This document shows positions 35,524-44,843 of a DNA stretch of 64,000 bases, piece after piece. The DNA is from Maridesulfovibrio frigidus DSM 17176. Its GTDB lineage: Bacteria > Desulfobacterota > Desulfovibrionia > Desulfovibrionales > Desulfovibrionaceae. Positions within the stretch are counted from its first letter, which is position 1. The number at the start of each line of letters is the position of its first letter. The position numbers and the translations under genes were made by a program. The stretch is taken from NCBI RefSeq assembly GCF_000711735.1, contig NZ_JONL01000003.1, positions 124,001 through 188,000 on the forward strand, read 5' to 3'. Below the pieces are notes generated by a model. The model saw only the letters and a program-made list of their open reading frames with translations. It did no database searches and was not told the DNA's origin.

Positions 35524-36405
35524 ATGCCTGTAAGCATGACTGGATTTGGACGTTTTGAGACTACTGAAGATAAATGGTCCCATTGTTGGGAAATTCGTAG
35601 CGTTAATTCTCGTTACCTTGATCTTAAATGGAGATTGCCCGGTTTCCTTCGTGGATACGAATCCCGTTGGGAAAAATTGGTCAGAAAATATGGCTCTCGT
35701 GGTAGAGTTGATATTTCCTTGAATCTTGAAGTTTTCAGCGCAGAGCTTCTCGGAATCGGTCTGAATAAACTTCAGGCAGAAGCTATGATCACTCAGGTTC
35801 GCGATATGGCGACTGCTGATGGCGTAGATTTTACTCCTGATTACAATAGACTTTTCAGCCTATCTTCCTTGTGGAGAGATGCTTCAAGCGAGCCGGATCC
35901 TAAACTAGCCGCTTCCATCACTAAAGGGCTTGAAGGCGCTCTTGCTAACTGGCGTGAGTCCAGACAAGCTGAAGGTGATGATCTTGTTGTCGATCTTAAA
36001 GAACGTTTCACCTTACTTAAAGAGTACGGCGAAACCGTTAAGGCTAAAGTTCCTGAAATTCTTGAAATGAGACGCGCTGCTCTTATTGAAAGAGTTACTA
36101 ATATGATGGAAACTCTCGGCGCTGAGTACTCTGAAGACAGAATGATTCAGGAAGTTGCTATTCTTACTGATAAACTTGATGTTTCAGAAGAAGCTACTCG
36201 CCTTGATGCTCACCTCGACCGTATTTTTGAAGTTCTGAATAGTAATAAGGATGCCGGTAAAAGACTTGATTTCCTTCTTCAGGAAACATTCAGAGAGATC
36301 AATACCTGTGGTAACAAGTGTCAGGATATTGAAGTCAGCCGTGTAGTTGTAGAATTCAAGGCTGAGCTTGAAAAGTGCCGCGAGCAGGTTCAAAACATCG
36401 AATAG
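35524..36405 (+). CDS. yicC: YicC/YloC family endoribonuclease-like protein
   Basis: 293 residues. It begins with the family signature [12 protein letters not shown] and ends in the C-terminal domain ([20 protein letters not shown]), both typical. The family includes YicC, an endoribonuclease in Enterobacteria. SD AAGGAGG is well placed. It heads the conserved yicC-remA-gmk block, and pyrF follows. Confidence 0.9.
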   Translation: MPVSMTGFGRFETTEDKWSHCWEIRSVNSRYLDLKWRLPGFLRGYESRWEKLVRKYGSRGRVDISLNLEVFSAELLGIGLNKLQAEAMITQVRDMATADGVDFTPDYNRLFSLSSLWRDASSEPDPKLAASITKGLEGALANWRESRQAEGDDLVVDLKERFTLLKEYGETVKAKVPEILEMRRAALIERVTNMMETLGAEYSEDRMIQEVAILTDKLDVSEEATRLDAHLDRIFEVLNSNKDAGKRLDFLLQETFREINTCGNKCQDIEVSRVVVEFKAELEKCREQVQNIE

Positions 36406-36416
36406 TTTGGTTGCAA

Positions 36417-36677
36417 ATGCAAAAGCAAACATTACTTAATATTGGTTTCGGTAATTACGTGGTTTCCAGCCGCGTAATTACCATTGTCAATCCTTCCTCA
36501 TCTCCGATGCGCAGGCTTCGTGAAGAAGCGAGGCAGGAAGGACGTCTTGTTGATGCCACTCAGGGACGTAAAACACGTTCAATTATAGTTACGGATTCCA
36601 ATCATGTAATCCTATCAGCTATTCAGGCAGAAACTATCGGACATCGTTATACATCTGAAGAGGTTGATAATGACTGA
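36417..36677 (+). CDS. remA: RemA/DUF370 family small DNA-binding protein
   Basis: 86 residues from ATG 36417; the frame extends upstream into yicC but the family starts here ([19 protein letters not shown]). RemA in Bacillus forms a ring that wraps DNA and activates matrix genes; the family is widespread in bacteria as DUF370. Other features: [20 protein letters not shown] and [10 protein letters not shown]. It ends 8 bp inside gmk, so the two are coupled. Confidence 0.9.
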   Translation: MQKQTLLNIGFGNYVVSSRVITIVNPSSSPMRRLREEARQEGRLVDATQGRKTRSIIVTDSNHVILSAIQAETIGHRYTSEEVDND

Positions 36678-37302
36678 TATTTCAAGACCGCCCAGAAAAG
36701 GGCAGGTGCTCGTACTTTGTGCCCCTTCTGGTACCGGGAAAAGTACTCTGGTACAGAAACTCCGCAAGGAATTTTCAGAAGTGGGTTTTTCCATTTCGTG
36801 TACAACTCGTGAACCTAGAGAAGGTGAAGCTCACGGCAGGGAATATTATTTTCTGTCCACTGAGGAGTTCATCACCAAGCGTGATGCTGGAGAATTTGCT
36901 GAATGGGCAGAGGTCCATGGTAATTTCTATGGGACTCCTAAAAAGCCTGTTGAAAAAATGTTGTTTAAAGGTATGGATATTCTTTTTGATATAGATTTTC
37001 AGGGTGCAATGCAGCTCATGGAAACTATGCCTGACGGGATATTTGTCTTTTTGATGCCTCCGTCATATTCTGATTTACGGTCTCGTCTTGAAGGACGAAA
37101 TACCGATTCTGCCGAGGTTATCTCTCGCAGACTTAGAAATGCTATGAAAGAAATGGCTTCAGCTCCTAAGTTTGAATTCTGGATCGTTAATGATGATCTC
37201 GAACAAGCTTATTCTGAGCTGCGAGCTATTTATCATGCCGGAAAAAATCGTCCCTGTACCAATCCGGGACTTCTTGAAAGTGTATTAAGCAGTTGGGAGT
37301 AG
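36670..37302 (+). CDS. gmk: Guanylate kinase
   Basis: 210 residues from ATG 36670, with GAGG 6 nt upstream and an 8-bp overlap with remA; a TTG two codons earlier is less likely. It converts GMP and ATP to GDP and ADP. P-loop APSGTGKST near residue 18, GMP-binding STTREPR-like [10 protein letters not shown], and YFLSTEEF. pyrF starts one base after its stop, so the block is one operon. Confidence 0.94.
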   Translation: MTDISRPPRKGQVLVLCAPSGTGKSTLVQKLRKEFSEVGFSISCTTREPREGEAHGREYYFLSTEEFITKRDAGEFAEWAEVHGNFYGTPKKPVEKMLFKGMDILFDIDFQGAMQLMETMPDGIFVFLMPPSYSDLRSRLEGRNTDSAEVISRRLRNAMKEMASAPKFEFWIVNDDLEQAYSELRAIYHAGKNRPCTNPGLLESVLSSWE

Positions 37303-37303
37303 T

Positions 37304-37996
37304 ATGTCTGAATTAGTTGTTGCCCTCGATTTTAAGAATGCCAAAGATGCCATTGCGATGGCCGAGAAAGTTCGCGGAGTTGCCCCGTGGGTTAAAGTCG
37401 GTCTTGAACTTTTTTGTGCGGAAGGGCCACAGCTCATTTCCACATTTAAGGAGATGGGTTTTAAAGTTTTTGTTGATCTCAAATTTTTTGATATTCCAAA
37501 CACCGTTAAGGGTGCTGTGCGTTCCGCAACTTTAGGCGGGGCTGATATGCTCAGCCTTCACGCAATGGGCGGAGAGCGTATGGCAATTGCTGCTCGTGAA
37601 GGGCGCGCAGAAGCTGCAACCGGCAGCGAAGGTCCTTTGCTTATGGCTATTACTGTGCTCACAAGCATGGGTGAAGAAGATCTTCCGTTTGCGGTTCCAA
37701 ATGGACTTGGCGATGCGGTTCTTGATCTAGCCCTTGCGTCATCCCAGGCAGGACTAGACGGGGTTGTTTGTTCTGGTCTTGAAGTTGAAGCCGTTAAAGA
37801 AAAATGCGGTAGCGACTTTCTATGCCTGACTCCGGGAATCAGACCTGCAAGTGTTTCTGATGACCAGCGCAGAGTTGTAACTCCAGCTCAGGCTGTTAGC
37901 AGAGGATCAAACTTCCTCGTTGTAGGGCGTCCGATCACCGGTGCTGATGATCCAGCAGATGCTGCTCGCAGAATTATTGCTGAAATGAACTCTTAG
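37304..37996 (+). CDS. pyrF: Orotidine 5'-phosphate decarboxylase
   Basis: 230 residues, class I OMP decarboxylase. ALDF near residue 8, KVGLELF, the catalytic VDLKFFDIPNTV near residue 60 (Asp-x-Lys-x-x-Asp), and TPGIRP then VVGRPIT at the C-terminal phosphate site. The usual H in DLKxHDIP is replaced by F here, which does not touch the catalytic Asp/Lys set. It makes UMP. Confidence 0.93.
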   Translation: MSELVVALDFKNAKDAIAMAEKVRGVAPWVKVGLELFCAEGPQLISTFKEMGFKVFVDLKFFDIPNTVKGAVRSATLGGADMLSLHAMGGERMAIAAREGRAEAATGSEGPLLMAITVLTSMGEEDLPFAVPNGLGDAVLDLALASSQAGLDGVVCSGLEVEAVKEKCGSDFLCLTPGIRPASVSDDQRRVVTPAQAVSRGSNFLVVGRPITGADDPADAARRIIAEMNS

Positions 37997-38013
37997 TCGG
38001 AGCCGTTAAATAG

Positions 38014-38877
38014 ATGTCGATAGGCCAAAATGTCATGATTCAGGGAGTTTTCTCCACTATGCAGGCTGCAAGTGTGGGAACGGGTACTACTACGAAGCGT
38101 ACTACACAGAAGATGTTTTGGTTTGTTGCCGAGCTTGCTAATAAGACTCTTGAGGTTCAGCCCTTAAACGAGAGCGAAGTTCCATCCGGTCTGAAGACTA
38201 TTGTTACAATGGAAGAGTTTCTCAATAAATATGAACCTGAACCTGAATACTATCTTGAAGTTGTTTTACCCCGCATGAAAGAGCTGGATACAACGATTGC
38301 TCGCGGGGAGTTGCACCGTGATAGATCAGAGCTCTATAGTGCTGAGTATGAGTTCAGTTCTGCAATTGAGATTGATGAACACAATGTACGGGCAAATTTT
38401 GGGCTGGGGCTTACATATCTTGCTCGGGGCGAAACGGATCGGGCCAGCGATATTTTTAAGCGTCTGGTCGTACTCGATTCCACGTTTGAGCCACAGCACA
38501 AGCATTTATTTAATGAGTTCGGGATCAGTTTGCGCAAAAACGGCATGATCGATCAGGCTCTTGATTATTATCATAAAGCAGAAAAAATAAGCAAAAGAGA
38601 TGATAATTTGTGTTTGAATATTGCTCGCGCATATTTTGAAAATGGCAAGGTTCAGGAATGTCTTAATTATGTTCATAAAAGCCTTGATATTAATCCGGAG
38701 CATGAAGAAGCTGGGCGCTTTTTAAAGTATATGAAAAATATAGGGTGCGGTGAAGACGATATTATTATGGTTGATGATGAAGCTGCCCCTACAGCCCATG
38801 TGAAAGCTAAAATTATAAGCGCCAAAAAAGAAAAGAAAAAAAGCGATGTTGTTGTTGATATGAAGTTTAATTTTTAG
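38014..38877 (+). CDS. TPR protein, paralogue of the 10.4-11.1 kb gene
   Basis: 287 residues. The N-terminal module (VQPLNESEVPSGL, then TMEEFLNKY and EPEYYLEVVLPRMKEL) matches the 10385-11119 gene in order and spacing, and both continue with the same TPR set: the NEFGISLRKNG stretch here matches NLFAISLRKQS there. It differs by a basic and acidic C-terminal tail after residue 240 (AKKEKKKSD). The start may instead be ATG 38035. No signal peptide. Its neighbours, pyrF and recJ, do not explain its role. Confidence 0.75.
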   Translation: MSIGQNVMIQGVFSTMQAASVGTGTTTKRTTQKMFWFVAELANKTLEVQPLNESEVPSGLKTIVTMEEFLNKYEPEPEYYLEVVLPRMKELDTTIARGELHRDRSELYSAEYEFSSAIEIDEHNVRANFGLGLTYLARGETDRASDIFKRLVVLDSTFEPQHKHLFNEFGISLRKNGMIDQALDYYHKAEKISKRDDNLCLNIARAYFENGKVQECLNYVHKSLDINPEHEEAGRFLKYMKNIGCGEDDIIMVDDEAAPTAHVKAKIISAKKEKKKSDVVVDMKFNF

Positions 38878-38917
38878 TCCCCATCTCTTTTTTTCATAAA
38901 TAATAACGGAGTTTAAT

Positions 38918-40651
38918 TTGCCATCTATTTGGAAGCTGAGAAGCGAAGAAGAATTGCCTTCTTCCTTACCTACACTTGCGGCAGAGCTAGGCATTACTGA
39001 ACTTTTGGCTGAAATTTTGTGGAATAGAGGGTTTAAAACTCGCGCTGAAATGGATTTTTATCTTTCACCCGGCCTTAGGAATTTATGTAAACCTACTGAA
39101 ATTCCCGGTGTTGAAGAATCCGCAAAGGTGCTTGTAGATGGTCTCACTGCGGGCAAAAAGTTCGCTGTGTGGGGTGACTATGATGTGGATGGCATTACTT
39201 CAACTGCGCTTGTTAAAACTTTCCTCGAAGCCCGCGGCTTTGAATGCACTCACCATCTCCCGAACCGCATTGAAGAGGGCTACGGCCTTAATATCCCCTA
39301 TTTACAGAAGCTAAGTGATGATGGTGTGGAACTACTGCTCACCGTTGACTGTGGGATTACTAATAACGCAGAAATTGCTGCTGCGAATGAAATGGGGATG
39401 ACCGTAGTTGTTTCTGATCATCATTTGCCGAGTGATGAACTTCCGCCTGCCGCTGCAGTTTGTAATCCACGCCTGACGACCTTAAATGGTAAAGATTATG
39501 ATTGCCCATGTGCCACTCTTGCTGGTGTGGGGGTTGCTTTTATGCTTATGGCGCAAATGAACAGATTGCTTCCGGGTGAACCTGCGGATCTGAGACAATA
39601 TCTCGATTTAGTAGCTCTAGGCACAATTGCTGACGTAGTTGAATTGCAAGGGCATAATAGAATTTTAGTTAAGAACGGATTGCTTCTTTTGAAAGAAGCA
39701 AAACGTCCCGGTCTGGCTGCTCTTAAAGTTGTCAGCAAGTATGATATGTTTGCCGCTATCGGGGCAGGGCAGGTTGGTTTTGGGCTTGCTCCAAGAATCA
39801 ATGCTGCCGGAAGAATGGGTGATCCTGACAAGGCTCTTAAACTGCTCCTTGCCGAGGATATGGAAACGGCCCGTCCTATAGCAAAAGAGCTGGATGCACT
39901 TAACTCTGAGCGGCGCGCTGAAGAAGACCGTATTTTACAAGAGGCCCTTGCTCAGGCTGAAGAACAGTCCCGCCCACCTCATAACAGGGTTGGACTGGTG
40001 CTTTTCTCCCCCGATTGGCATCCCGGAATCATAGGCATTGTCGCTTCGCGAGTAGTAGAAAAGTATTATCGCCCGACTATTATGCTTTGCGAAGATGATG
40101 GTGTTATCAAAGGATCTGCAAGGTCTACCCGCGAATTTCACATTCATGAAGCTCTAACTGAAATGTCAAATTTATTTACTAATTTTGGCGGTCATAAGCT
40201 GGCTGCCGGCATGTCTTTCCCTGCTGCAAACTTTGATAAACTTAAAGAAGGGTTCGATAAAGCTGTCTTGGATGCTGTAGGTCCGGAGCCGTTAAAGCCC
40301 ACACTTAAGGTAGATAAAGAATTGGAGCTGGAAAAAGTAGATTATGTTCTGCTCAAAGAGATGGAGTTGATGCAACCGTTTGGCATGGGTAATCCTGAAC
40401 CTGTTTTCACAACCACACCTGTGGAAATTATGGAGCGCAGGCCCATGGGTAAAGAACATGTGAAGTTGGTTATCGCTGATTTGGATAAGAAAAGGAAAAT
40501 GACAGCTAAGGCGTGGCGCTTGGCCGAAAAATTGGGATCAAATTTAATTGGTTCAAAGATGCGTTTTGCTTTTTCACCCAAGATTGATAAGTTTAATGGG
40601 ATTCCTACTATAGAAATTATCGTTAAGGATTTCACTCGTAAGCTTGAATAA
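38918..40651 (+). CDS. recJ: Single-stranded-DNA-specific exonuclease RecJ
   Basis: 577 residues, TTG start with GGAG 6 nt upstream. DHH-family 5'-3' exonuclease for recombination and mismatch repair: GDYDVDGITSTAL near residue 82, VDCGITN, the SDHHLPSDELP motif near residue 165, and the DHHA1 region with RVVEKYYRPT and GGHKLAAG. A strong bidirectional terminator follows. Confidence 0.95.
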   Translation: MPSIWKLRSEEELPSSLPTLAAELGITELLAEILWNRGFKTRAEMDFYLSPGLRNLCKPTEIPGVEESAKVLVDGLTAGKKFAVWGDYDVDGITSTALVKTFLEARGFECTHHLPNRIEEGYGLNIPYLQKLSDDGVELLLTVDCGITNNAEIAAANEMGMTVVVSDHHLPSDELPPAAAVCNPRLTTLNGKDYDCPCATLAGVGVAFMLMAQMNRLLPGEPADLRQYLDLVALGTIADVVELQGHNRILVKNGLLLLKEAKRPGLAALKVVSKYDMFAAIGAGQVGFGLAPRINAAGRMGDPDKALKLLLAEDMETARPIAKELDALNSERRAEEDRILQEALAQAEEQSRPPHNRVGLVLFSPDWHPGIIGIVASRVVEKYYRPTIMLCEDDGVIKGSARSTREFHIHEALTEMSNLFTNFGGHKLAAGMSFPAANFDKLKEGFDKAVLDAVGPEPLKPTLKVDKELELEKVDYVLLKEMELMQPFGMGNPEPVFTTTPVEIMERRPMGKEHVKLVIADLDKKRKMTAKAWRLAEKLGSNLIGSKMRFAFSPKIDKFNGIPTIEIIVKDFTRKLE

Positions 40652-40673
40652 TAAATTCGCACTTTTATTTTAT

Positions 40674-40709
40674 AAAAAAGGTTAGCTATATTAATAGCTA
40701 ACCTTTTTT
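40674..40709. terminator. Bidirectional terminator, perfect 16-bp stem
   Basis: AAAAAAGGTTAGCTAT (40674-40689) with ATAGCTAACCTTTTTT (40694-40709), loop ATTA; between convergent recJ and the DUF4242 gene. Confidence 0.9.
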
Positions 40710-40721
40710 GTTGTTGTGCGT

Positions 40722-40994
40722 TTACTCAGCTGTGGTTGGATCAATGATAGATCTAACTACTGATACGCTGTTTGCCGGAAATCCGCCCATTTCGGCGTGT
40801 TTGCGGACTGAAGCTTCATCTGGAGCTATGTAGATGCAATAAATTTTGTCATCTGTAACATAACTCTGAACCCACTGAACCTGTGGCCCGAGCTGCTGCA
40901 ATACTCCACATGAAGTCTGTGAAATTCCTTGCAATTCTGACTGTTTAAGATCCCCAGCTTTGGGTATTTCGCGTTCAATAACAAATTTAGGCAT
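40722..40994 (-). CDS. DUF4242 family small protein
   Basis: 90 residues. PKFVIEREIPKAGDL at the N-terminus, QTSCGVLQQLGPQVQWVQS in the middle, then HAEMGGFPANSVSVVRSII, which match the DUF4242 family closely. Some relatives have been linked to nickel or other metals, but no function is established. AGGAG precedes the ATG. It is a single-gene unit. Confidence 0.85.
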   Translation of the reverse strand: MPKFVIEREIPKAGDLKQSELQGISQTSCGVLQQLGPQVQWVQSYVTDDKIYCIYIAPDEASVRKHAEMGGFPANSVSVVRSIIDPTTAE

Positions 40995-41167
40995 TTCCTT
41001 CTCCTTTAAAATTAAGTGATAAGGACACGCGGCAAGCCATTTATTTAAGCGTATTCGAACAATTAATAAGCTGTTGAATACTGCAACCTTCAGTTATTCC
41101 GTAAACTTCTGTGAGCTCTTTTGTCAATAATGAATATATTATTAATGCAAAATTTGTTTATTTCTTT

Positions 41168-41851
41168 CTAAGTAAAGGGCGCTTCGGTAGAAAGCTTGTT
41201 TTTTTTGTTTTGTACAACTGTTTTGAACAGATCTTGTTCTAGTATCTGGATAACACGGCGTTCGTTGTTGTTACGAGATATGGTAAGCAGCCCTTGGTCA
41301 GCTAATTCTTGGATGTAATGTTCAATTTTTTCTGTGGTGGTCAGAAATGAGTCAGCTAGAGATTTAAGCGTTGACTCGTATTTGAGTTCTTTTGCTCCAT
41401 TGGCAACGAACATGTCTAGCATGCGTACTACGCCCATGTTTGCGCTCGGAACTTTCATGGCTTTTTGGGTTGTAGTTTTGAGGCGATTAACGAGTACGGT
41501 GATGATAGAGGTGATCACTTTGGGTGAGTTTTGCAAGTATTCATCGAAATCATCTTTAGTGACTTTAATGACCTTTGAGTCTTCACGGGCAGTCGCTGTG
41601 GCTGTGCGTACGCCTTCATCCAGAAAAAGAGCCATTTCGCCAAAAATAGAAACAGGCGTGAGGTTAGCAAATACTTTATTATGCCCTTCAACTGTACCGG
41701 ATATCTCAATTTTACCTTCAGTCAGAATGTAAGCGGCATCGCCTTTGGTTCCTTCTCTAAATAGAACATTGTGCTTAAGCACATTACTCATCAAGAAATT
41801 TCCACGGGAAACTTGTTTCAACTGAACTGTCTGCTGTGGGGTTATTGCCAC
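41168..41851 (-). CDS. CRP/FNR-like regulator
   Basis: 227 residues; the GTG start at 41851 has AGGAG 7 nt upstream. An N-terminal cyclic-nucleotide-binding-like domain contains IFGEMALFLDEGVRTATATA, close to the phosphate-binding cassette (FGEMAL...RTATV) of CRP proteins. The C-terminal part (140-215) resembles a winged helix (SLADSFLTTTEKIEHYIQEL). There is no FNR-type Cys cluster, so a nucleotide or other small ligand is likelier than oxygen. Targets are unknown. Confidence 0.82.
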   Translation of the reverse strand: MAITPQQTVQLKQVSRGNFLMSNVLKHNVLFREGTKGDAAYILTEGKIEISGTVEGHNKVFANLTPVSIFGEMALFLDEGVRTATATAREDSKVIKVTKDDFDEYLQNSPKVITSIITVLVNRLKTTTQKAMKVPSANMGVVRMLDMFVANGAKELKYESTLKSLADSFLTTTEKIEHYIQELADQGLLTISRNNNERRVIQILEQDLFKTVVQNKKNKLSTEAPFT

Positions 41852-41921
41852 TTAATTGCTCCTAGCTATAACTGTTGATTGCCCGATTTCTGGTTTTACA
41901 TAATCTGCGAGCATATTGTGT

Positions 41922-42800
41922 TTACAACTTATCAAACGATTCAGAAGCTTGAAAACTACTCCTGACCAGCGGTGCGCTAAAGATATTTTTTATTCCTAAT
42001 GACTTGCCATACTCGGCATACTCTTCGAAAACAAGTGGCTCAACGTATCTTTTAACCGCTGGGTGCTCTTTTGAGGGGCGCATGTATTGCCCTACAGTCA
42101 CGATATCGCAATTTGTTTCTGCTAGGTCTTTAATAACCTTGTAAACTTGCTTATCCGTTTCTCCCAGCCCTACCATTAATCCTGATTTCGCGGGAATACT
42201 ATTGCTCAATTTTTTTACTCTATCCAGCATCTCAAGACTTTGCTGGTAGTCTGCTTGAGGCCTAATTTCTGAGTACAAATCAGGGGTAGTTTCGACATTA
42301 TGATTGATGACATGGGGGCCGGCTTTGATGACGGTTTTCAGCGCATCAAGGTTGCCTTGGAAATCTGGGATTAGTACTTCAATTTTACAATCAGGATGGT
42401 CGGTGCGAATGCGTGTGATGGTTTCAGCGTAGTGCTGGGCTCCACCGTCCGGTAGGTCGTCGCGTGTGACTGACGTGACCACTACGTACTTAAGGCCGAG
42501 CCTTGAGACTGCCTCGGAAATACGGCGCGGTTCATCCGCATCAAGCGGATCTATATCACCCGAAGTAATATTGCAGAAGGCGCAGTTGCGCGTACACACG
42601 AATCCCATGATAAGAAAAGTGGCGACTTTGCGCGAAAAGCAATCCCATGTGTTGGGGCATTTCGCGTTCTGACAGACCGTATTTAAATTCAGGTCAGCCA
42701 GTAGTTTTGCAGTGTCATTGAAAGATTTACCCGCCGGAAGCTTAACTCTAAGCCACGAAGGAATCCGCAAATATTCTTCTGAATTCTTCTTTAAAGACAT
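41922..42800 (-). CDS. lipA: Lipoyl synthase LipA
   Basis: 292 residues from ATG 42800 with GAGG upstream; the open frame continues about 30 codons upstream inside lipB but the LipA family starts near MSLKKNSEE. Auxiliary cluster C-x4-C-x5-C is in CQNAKCPNTWDC, the radical SAM cluster in CTRNCAFC, and the C-terminal RSS motif in VRSSFQASE. It inserts two sulfurs into octanoyl domains. The start lies about 50 bp inside lipB, so the genes overlap. Confidence 0.92.
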   Translation of the reverse strand: MSLKKNSEEYLRIPSWLRVKLPAGKSFNDTAKLLADLNLNTVCQNAKCPNTWDCFSRKVATFLIMGFVCTRNCAFCNITSGDIDPLDADEPRRISEAVSRLGLKYVVVTSVTRDDLPDGGAQHYAETITRIRTDHPDCKIEVLIPDFQGNLDALKTVIKAGPHVINHNVETTPDLYSEIRPQADYQQSLEMLDRVKKLSNSIPAKSGLMVGLGETDKQVYKVIKDLAETNCDIVTVGQYMRPSKEHPAVKRYVEPLVFEEYAEYGKSLGIKNIFSAPLVRSSFQASESFDKL

Positions 42801-43386
42801 TTTTAACATCCTCGATGTCAATATCCTTATCCGCTTCAGCAGAAAGGGATGTCGGGTGTGCGCCATGCAAGCCGCAAAGGGTGATAGCATTGAAAAGTGT
42901 CATGTCGCGGGAAATATTAAATGAAAGGCCGTGGTAAGTGATCCATTTTTTCACACCAATTCCGATAGAGCAGAGCTTGCCGTCACCAACCCATACACCG
43001 GGCTGACCTTCGCTTCTGTTCGCTGAAACACCAAACCGTGCCGCAGTTTGAATAGCTGTTTCTTCCATGTCATGAAAGAACTTCTTAATGCCTCCGCGCC
43101 GCTTTTCAATACGCATGACGGGGTAAACAACAAGCTGACCTGGGTAATGGCAAGTAATATTGCCACCCCGGGTAGTACGAACAATCTCCGCACCCATAGC
43201 ACGGAGCTTCTCTTCACTGATCAGCAGATTGTCCAGCCCTCCCTGCCTGCCGAGAGTCACCACAGGGGGGTGCTCTAGCAGGTAGAGAGTCTCAGGCGCA
43301 GCGGACTGCATAACCTGATTAAGTTTTTCAATCTGAATTTTTTCAGCTTCATCATGGGGAATAATTCCCAGATCAATAAAATCCAA
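42748..43386 (-). CDS. lipB: Octanoyltransferase LipB
   Basis: 212 residues. It transfers octanoyl from acyl carrier protein to lipoyl domains. RGGNITCHYPGQLVVYPV (RGG..THHGPGQ-like), GKLCSIGIGVKKWITYHG with the conserved Lys, and FNAITLCGLHGAHPTSL with the catalytic Cys are present. The catalytic stretch reads TLCGL rather than the usual PCG(I). A role in lipoylation of 2-oxoacid or glycine cleavage complexes follows from its lipA partner. It is 20 bp after the Rsm22-like gene. Confidence 0.92.
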   Translation of the reverse strand: MDFIDLGIIPHDEAEKIQIEKLNQVMQSAAPETLYLLEHPPVVTLGRQGGLDNLLISEEKLRAMGAEIVRTTRGGNITCHYPGQLVVYPVMRIEKRRGGIKKFFHDMEETAIQTAARFGVSANRSEGQPGVWVGDGKLCSIGIGVKKWITYHGLSFNISRDMTLFNAITLCGLHGAHPTSLSAEADKDIDIEDVKNVFKEEFRRIFADSFVA

Positions 43387-43406
43387 TTGAAGTTATCCTT
43401 CCACCC

Positions 43407-44843
43407 TTATTTACGGGGAGGTTTATTTTTTTTGTAGGACTCTTTTTTTGAACTCGTCCAAGAATCGGATGTGTCCTTTGGAGAATGACTTTTTCTTGAA
43501 CTTGTCCAAGACTCAGATGTGTCCTTTGGAGAATGACTTTTTTTTGAACTTGTCCAAGAATCAGATGAGTTCTTTGGAGAATGACTTTTTCTTGAATCAG
43601 GTCTTGAATTAGAACGTTCAACTGGTTTTGAATCTTGATCAGGTTTTGACTTGTGATCAGATTTCGGGTCAGAAGGCTTTGCATTCGCAGCTTTATGAAT
43701 TGCGCGAGTCGGCAGCTCAACAATCTTTGCGCCTGATTTTAGGTCTTCTTCTAGTTTTTCTGGTGTTGGAATTCCTACGAGTCCACCGGGGAAGATTGAT
43801 CTTGCTTCGCCTTTGGCTAGAAGTAGGATTAAACCTTCTGCGGCACATCCATATTGCCCGAATCCGCCATCGTCAATTCTGAACGATTCGGAAACAGTTC
43901 GTATGAGCATACTGTTTTCTTCTGGCACTGGAGTAGGGGCATCGGCCTGACCTACGTATAGGAAACTCATGCTGACGTTATCTTTTTCCATGCGACATTT
44001 CTTCGCGAGCTTTTGTAACCACTCTGGAGCATGGGTCGAGTCAAAGTTGAAATGACACCAAGATTTACCTTGCTCACCGCTCATGGGACATTCTTCGTTA
44101 TGTGGACACGGAGCTAGGATTGAAAGTCCTTTCTCGATAAATTCATTACGCAAAAGGGAAAGAACGCGGCCCGAACGACGGATGCCTGGTTCAATGATGA
44201 GCATTTTCCCTTTAGGTGCGAGCATTCTGCTTATCTGTTGAGAGAATTTATTTGCCCATAGTGGAAGGGGCGTGCGCATTCCAGATGAAGCTTCGTTCAC
44301 CATGTTTGCGGTGATTAGCAGGTTCGCTTTTTCGCGAACCTTGGATGATGGGCCGCCTTTGACGTTAACCATTTTCCAAGGGCTTTTGGGTGCAAGCGCT
44401 TCAAATAGTTTTTGTCCTTCGCGCATAGGCTTTGGTGAACGGTCAACGTTGATAAAGGTCAATCGTTTTTCGCGAAGGTTAGGTTTTGCAATCCAGAGTG
44501 CTTGCGCGACAGTCAGCGGTCCTGCTCCGAGGTCAATTATGACGCCTTCATTGGGCAGATCGAAATCCATGCCCTGAAAAAGGCGGGTAAGCCTGTATAA
44601 ATTCCAAGGTAGGAAAAAGCGTAAGTAAGCATTAAATGTGCGTGGATCACCCATGTAATCTTTGGGTAAACTTGCGCGATCACCTGTTAGCATTTTTGAT
44701 AAATCGCGGATGGCGTAGTGGACTTCCTCTCTATGTCTTGCACGTAGAGGCGCTGCTTTATCCAATATCTTTTCATAGTATTCTAGCGTGTTGGTGACTT
44801 TTTCTTGTGGTAATGGGAAAAGTGATGTGACTCTAATAGACAT
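43407..44843 (-). CDS. Rsm22-like methyltransferase with tandem-repeat C-terminal tail
   Basis: 478 residues. A Rossmann-type core with IIDLGAGPLTVAQAL near residue 102 and a Zn-like Cys set including CPHNEECPM, as in the small-subunit ribosomal Rsm22 family. After about residue 395 comes a basic, Ser/Lys-rich tail in which a 16-residue unit, KSHSPKDTSDSWTSSK with small changes, is repeated three times. It overlaps the ASKHA-protein gene by 11 bp and precedes lipB by 20 bp. The target and activity are not established. Confidence 0.82.
   Translation of the reverse strand: MSIRVTSLFPLPQEKVTNTLEYYEKILDKAAPLRARHREEVHYAIRDLSKMLTGDRASLPKDYMGDPRTFNAYLRFFLPWNLYRLTRLFQGMDFDLPNEGVIIDLGAGPLTVAQALWIAKPNLREKRLTFINVDRSPKPMREGQKLFEALAPKSPWKMVNVKGGPSSKVREKANLLITANMVNEASSGMRTPLPLWANKFSQQISRMLAPKGKMLIIEPGIRRSGRVLSLLRNEFIEKGLSILAPCPHNEECPMSGEQGKSWCHFNFDSTHAPEWLQKLAKKCRMEKDNVSMSFLYVGQADAPTPVPEENSMLIRTVSESFRIDDGGFGQYGCAAEGLILLLAKGEARSIFPGGLVGIPTPEKLEEDLKSGAKIVELPTRAIHKAANAKPSDPKSDHKSKPDQDSKPVERSNSRPDSRKSHSPKNSSDSWTSSKKSHSPKDTSESWTSSRKSHSPKDTSDSWTSSKKESYKKNKPPRK
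43450..43593. repeat. Three tandem 48-bp repeats in the Rsm22-like gene
   Basis: Units begin at 43450, 43498 and 43546 (+ strand coordinates), each starting GAACT(C/T)GTCCAAGA and containing CTTTGGAGAATGAC. They encode the 16-residue basic Ser-rich repeat at the protein C-terminus and are almost identical, which points to recent expansion. Confidence 0.9.

Noticed and set aside
42800-42890. Thirty-codon N-terminal extension of LipA
   Set aside because: It lies within lipB and precedes the normal LipA N-terminus; ATG 42800 has a ribosome site.
43373-43723. Frame reading the Rsm22 repeats in a second register, with an array-like look
   Set aside because: The 48-bp units have no spacers, so they are not CRISPR, and the correct frame gives the long Rsm22-like protein.
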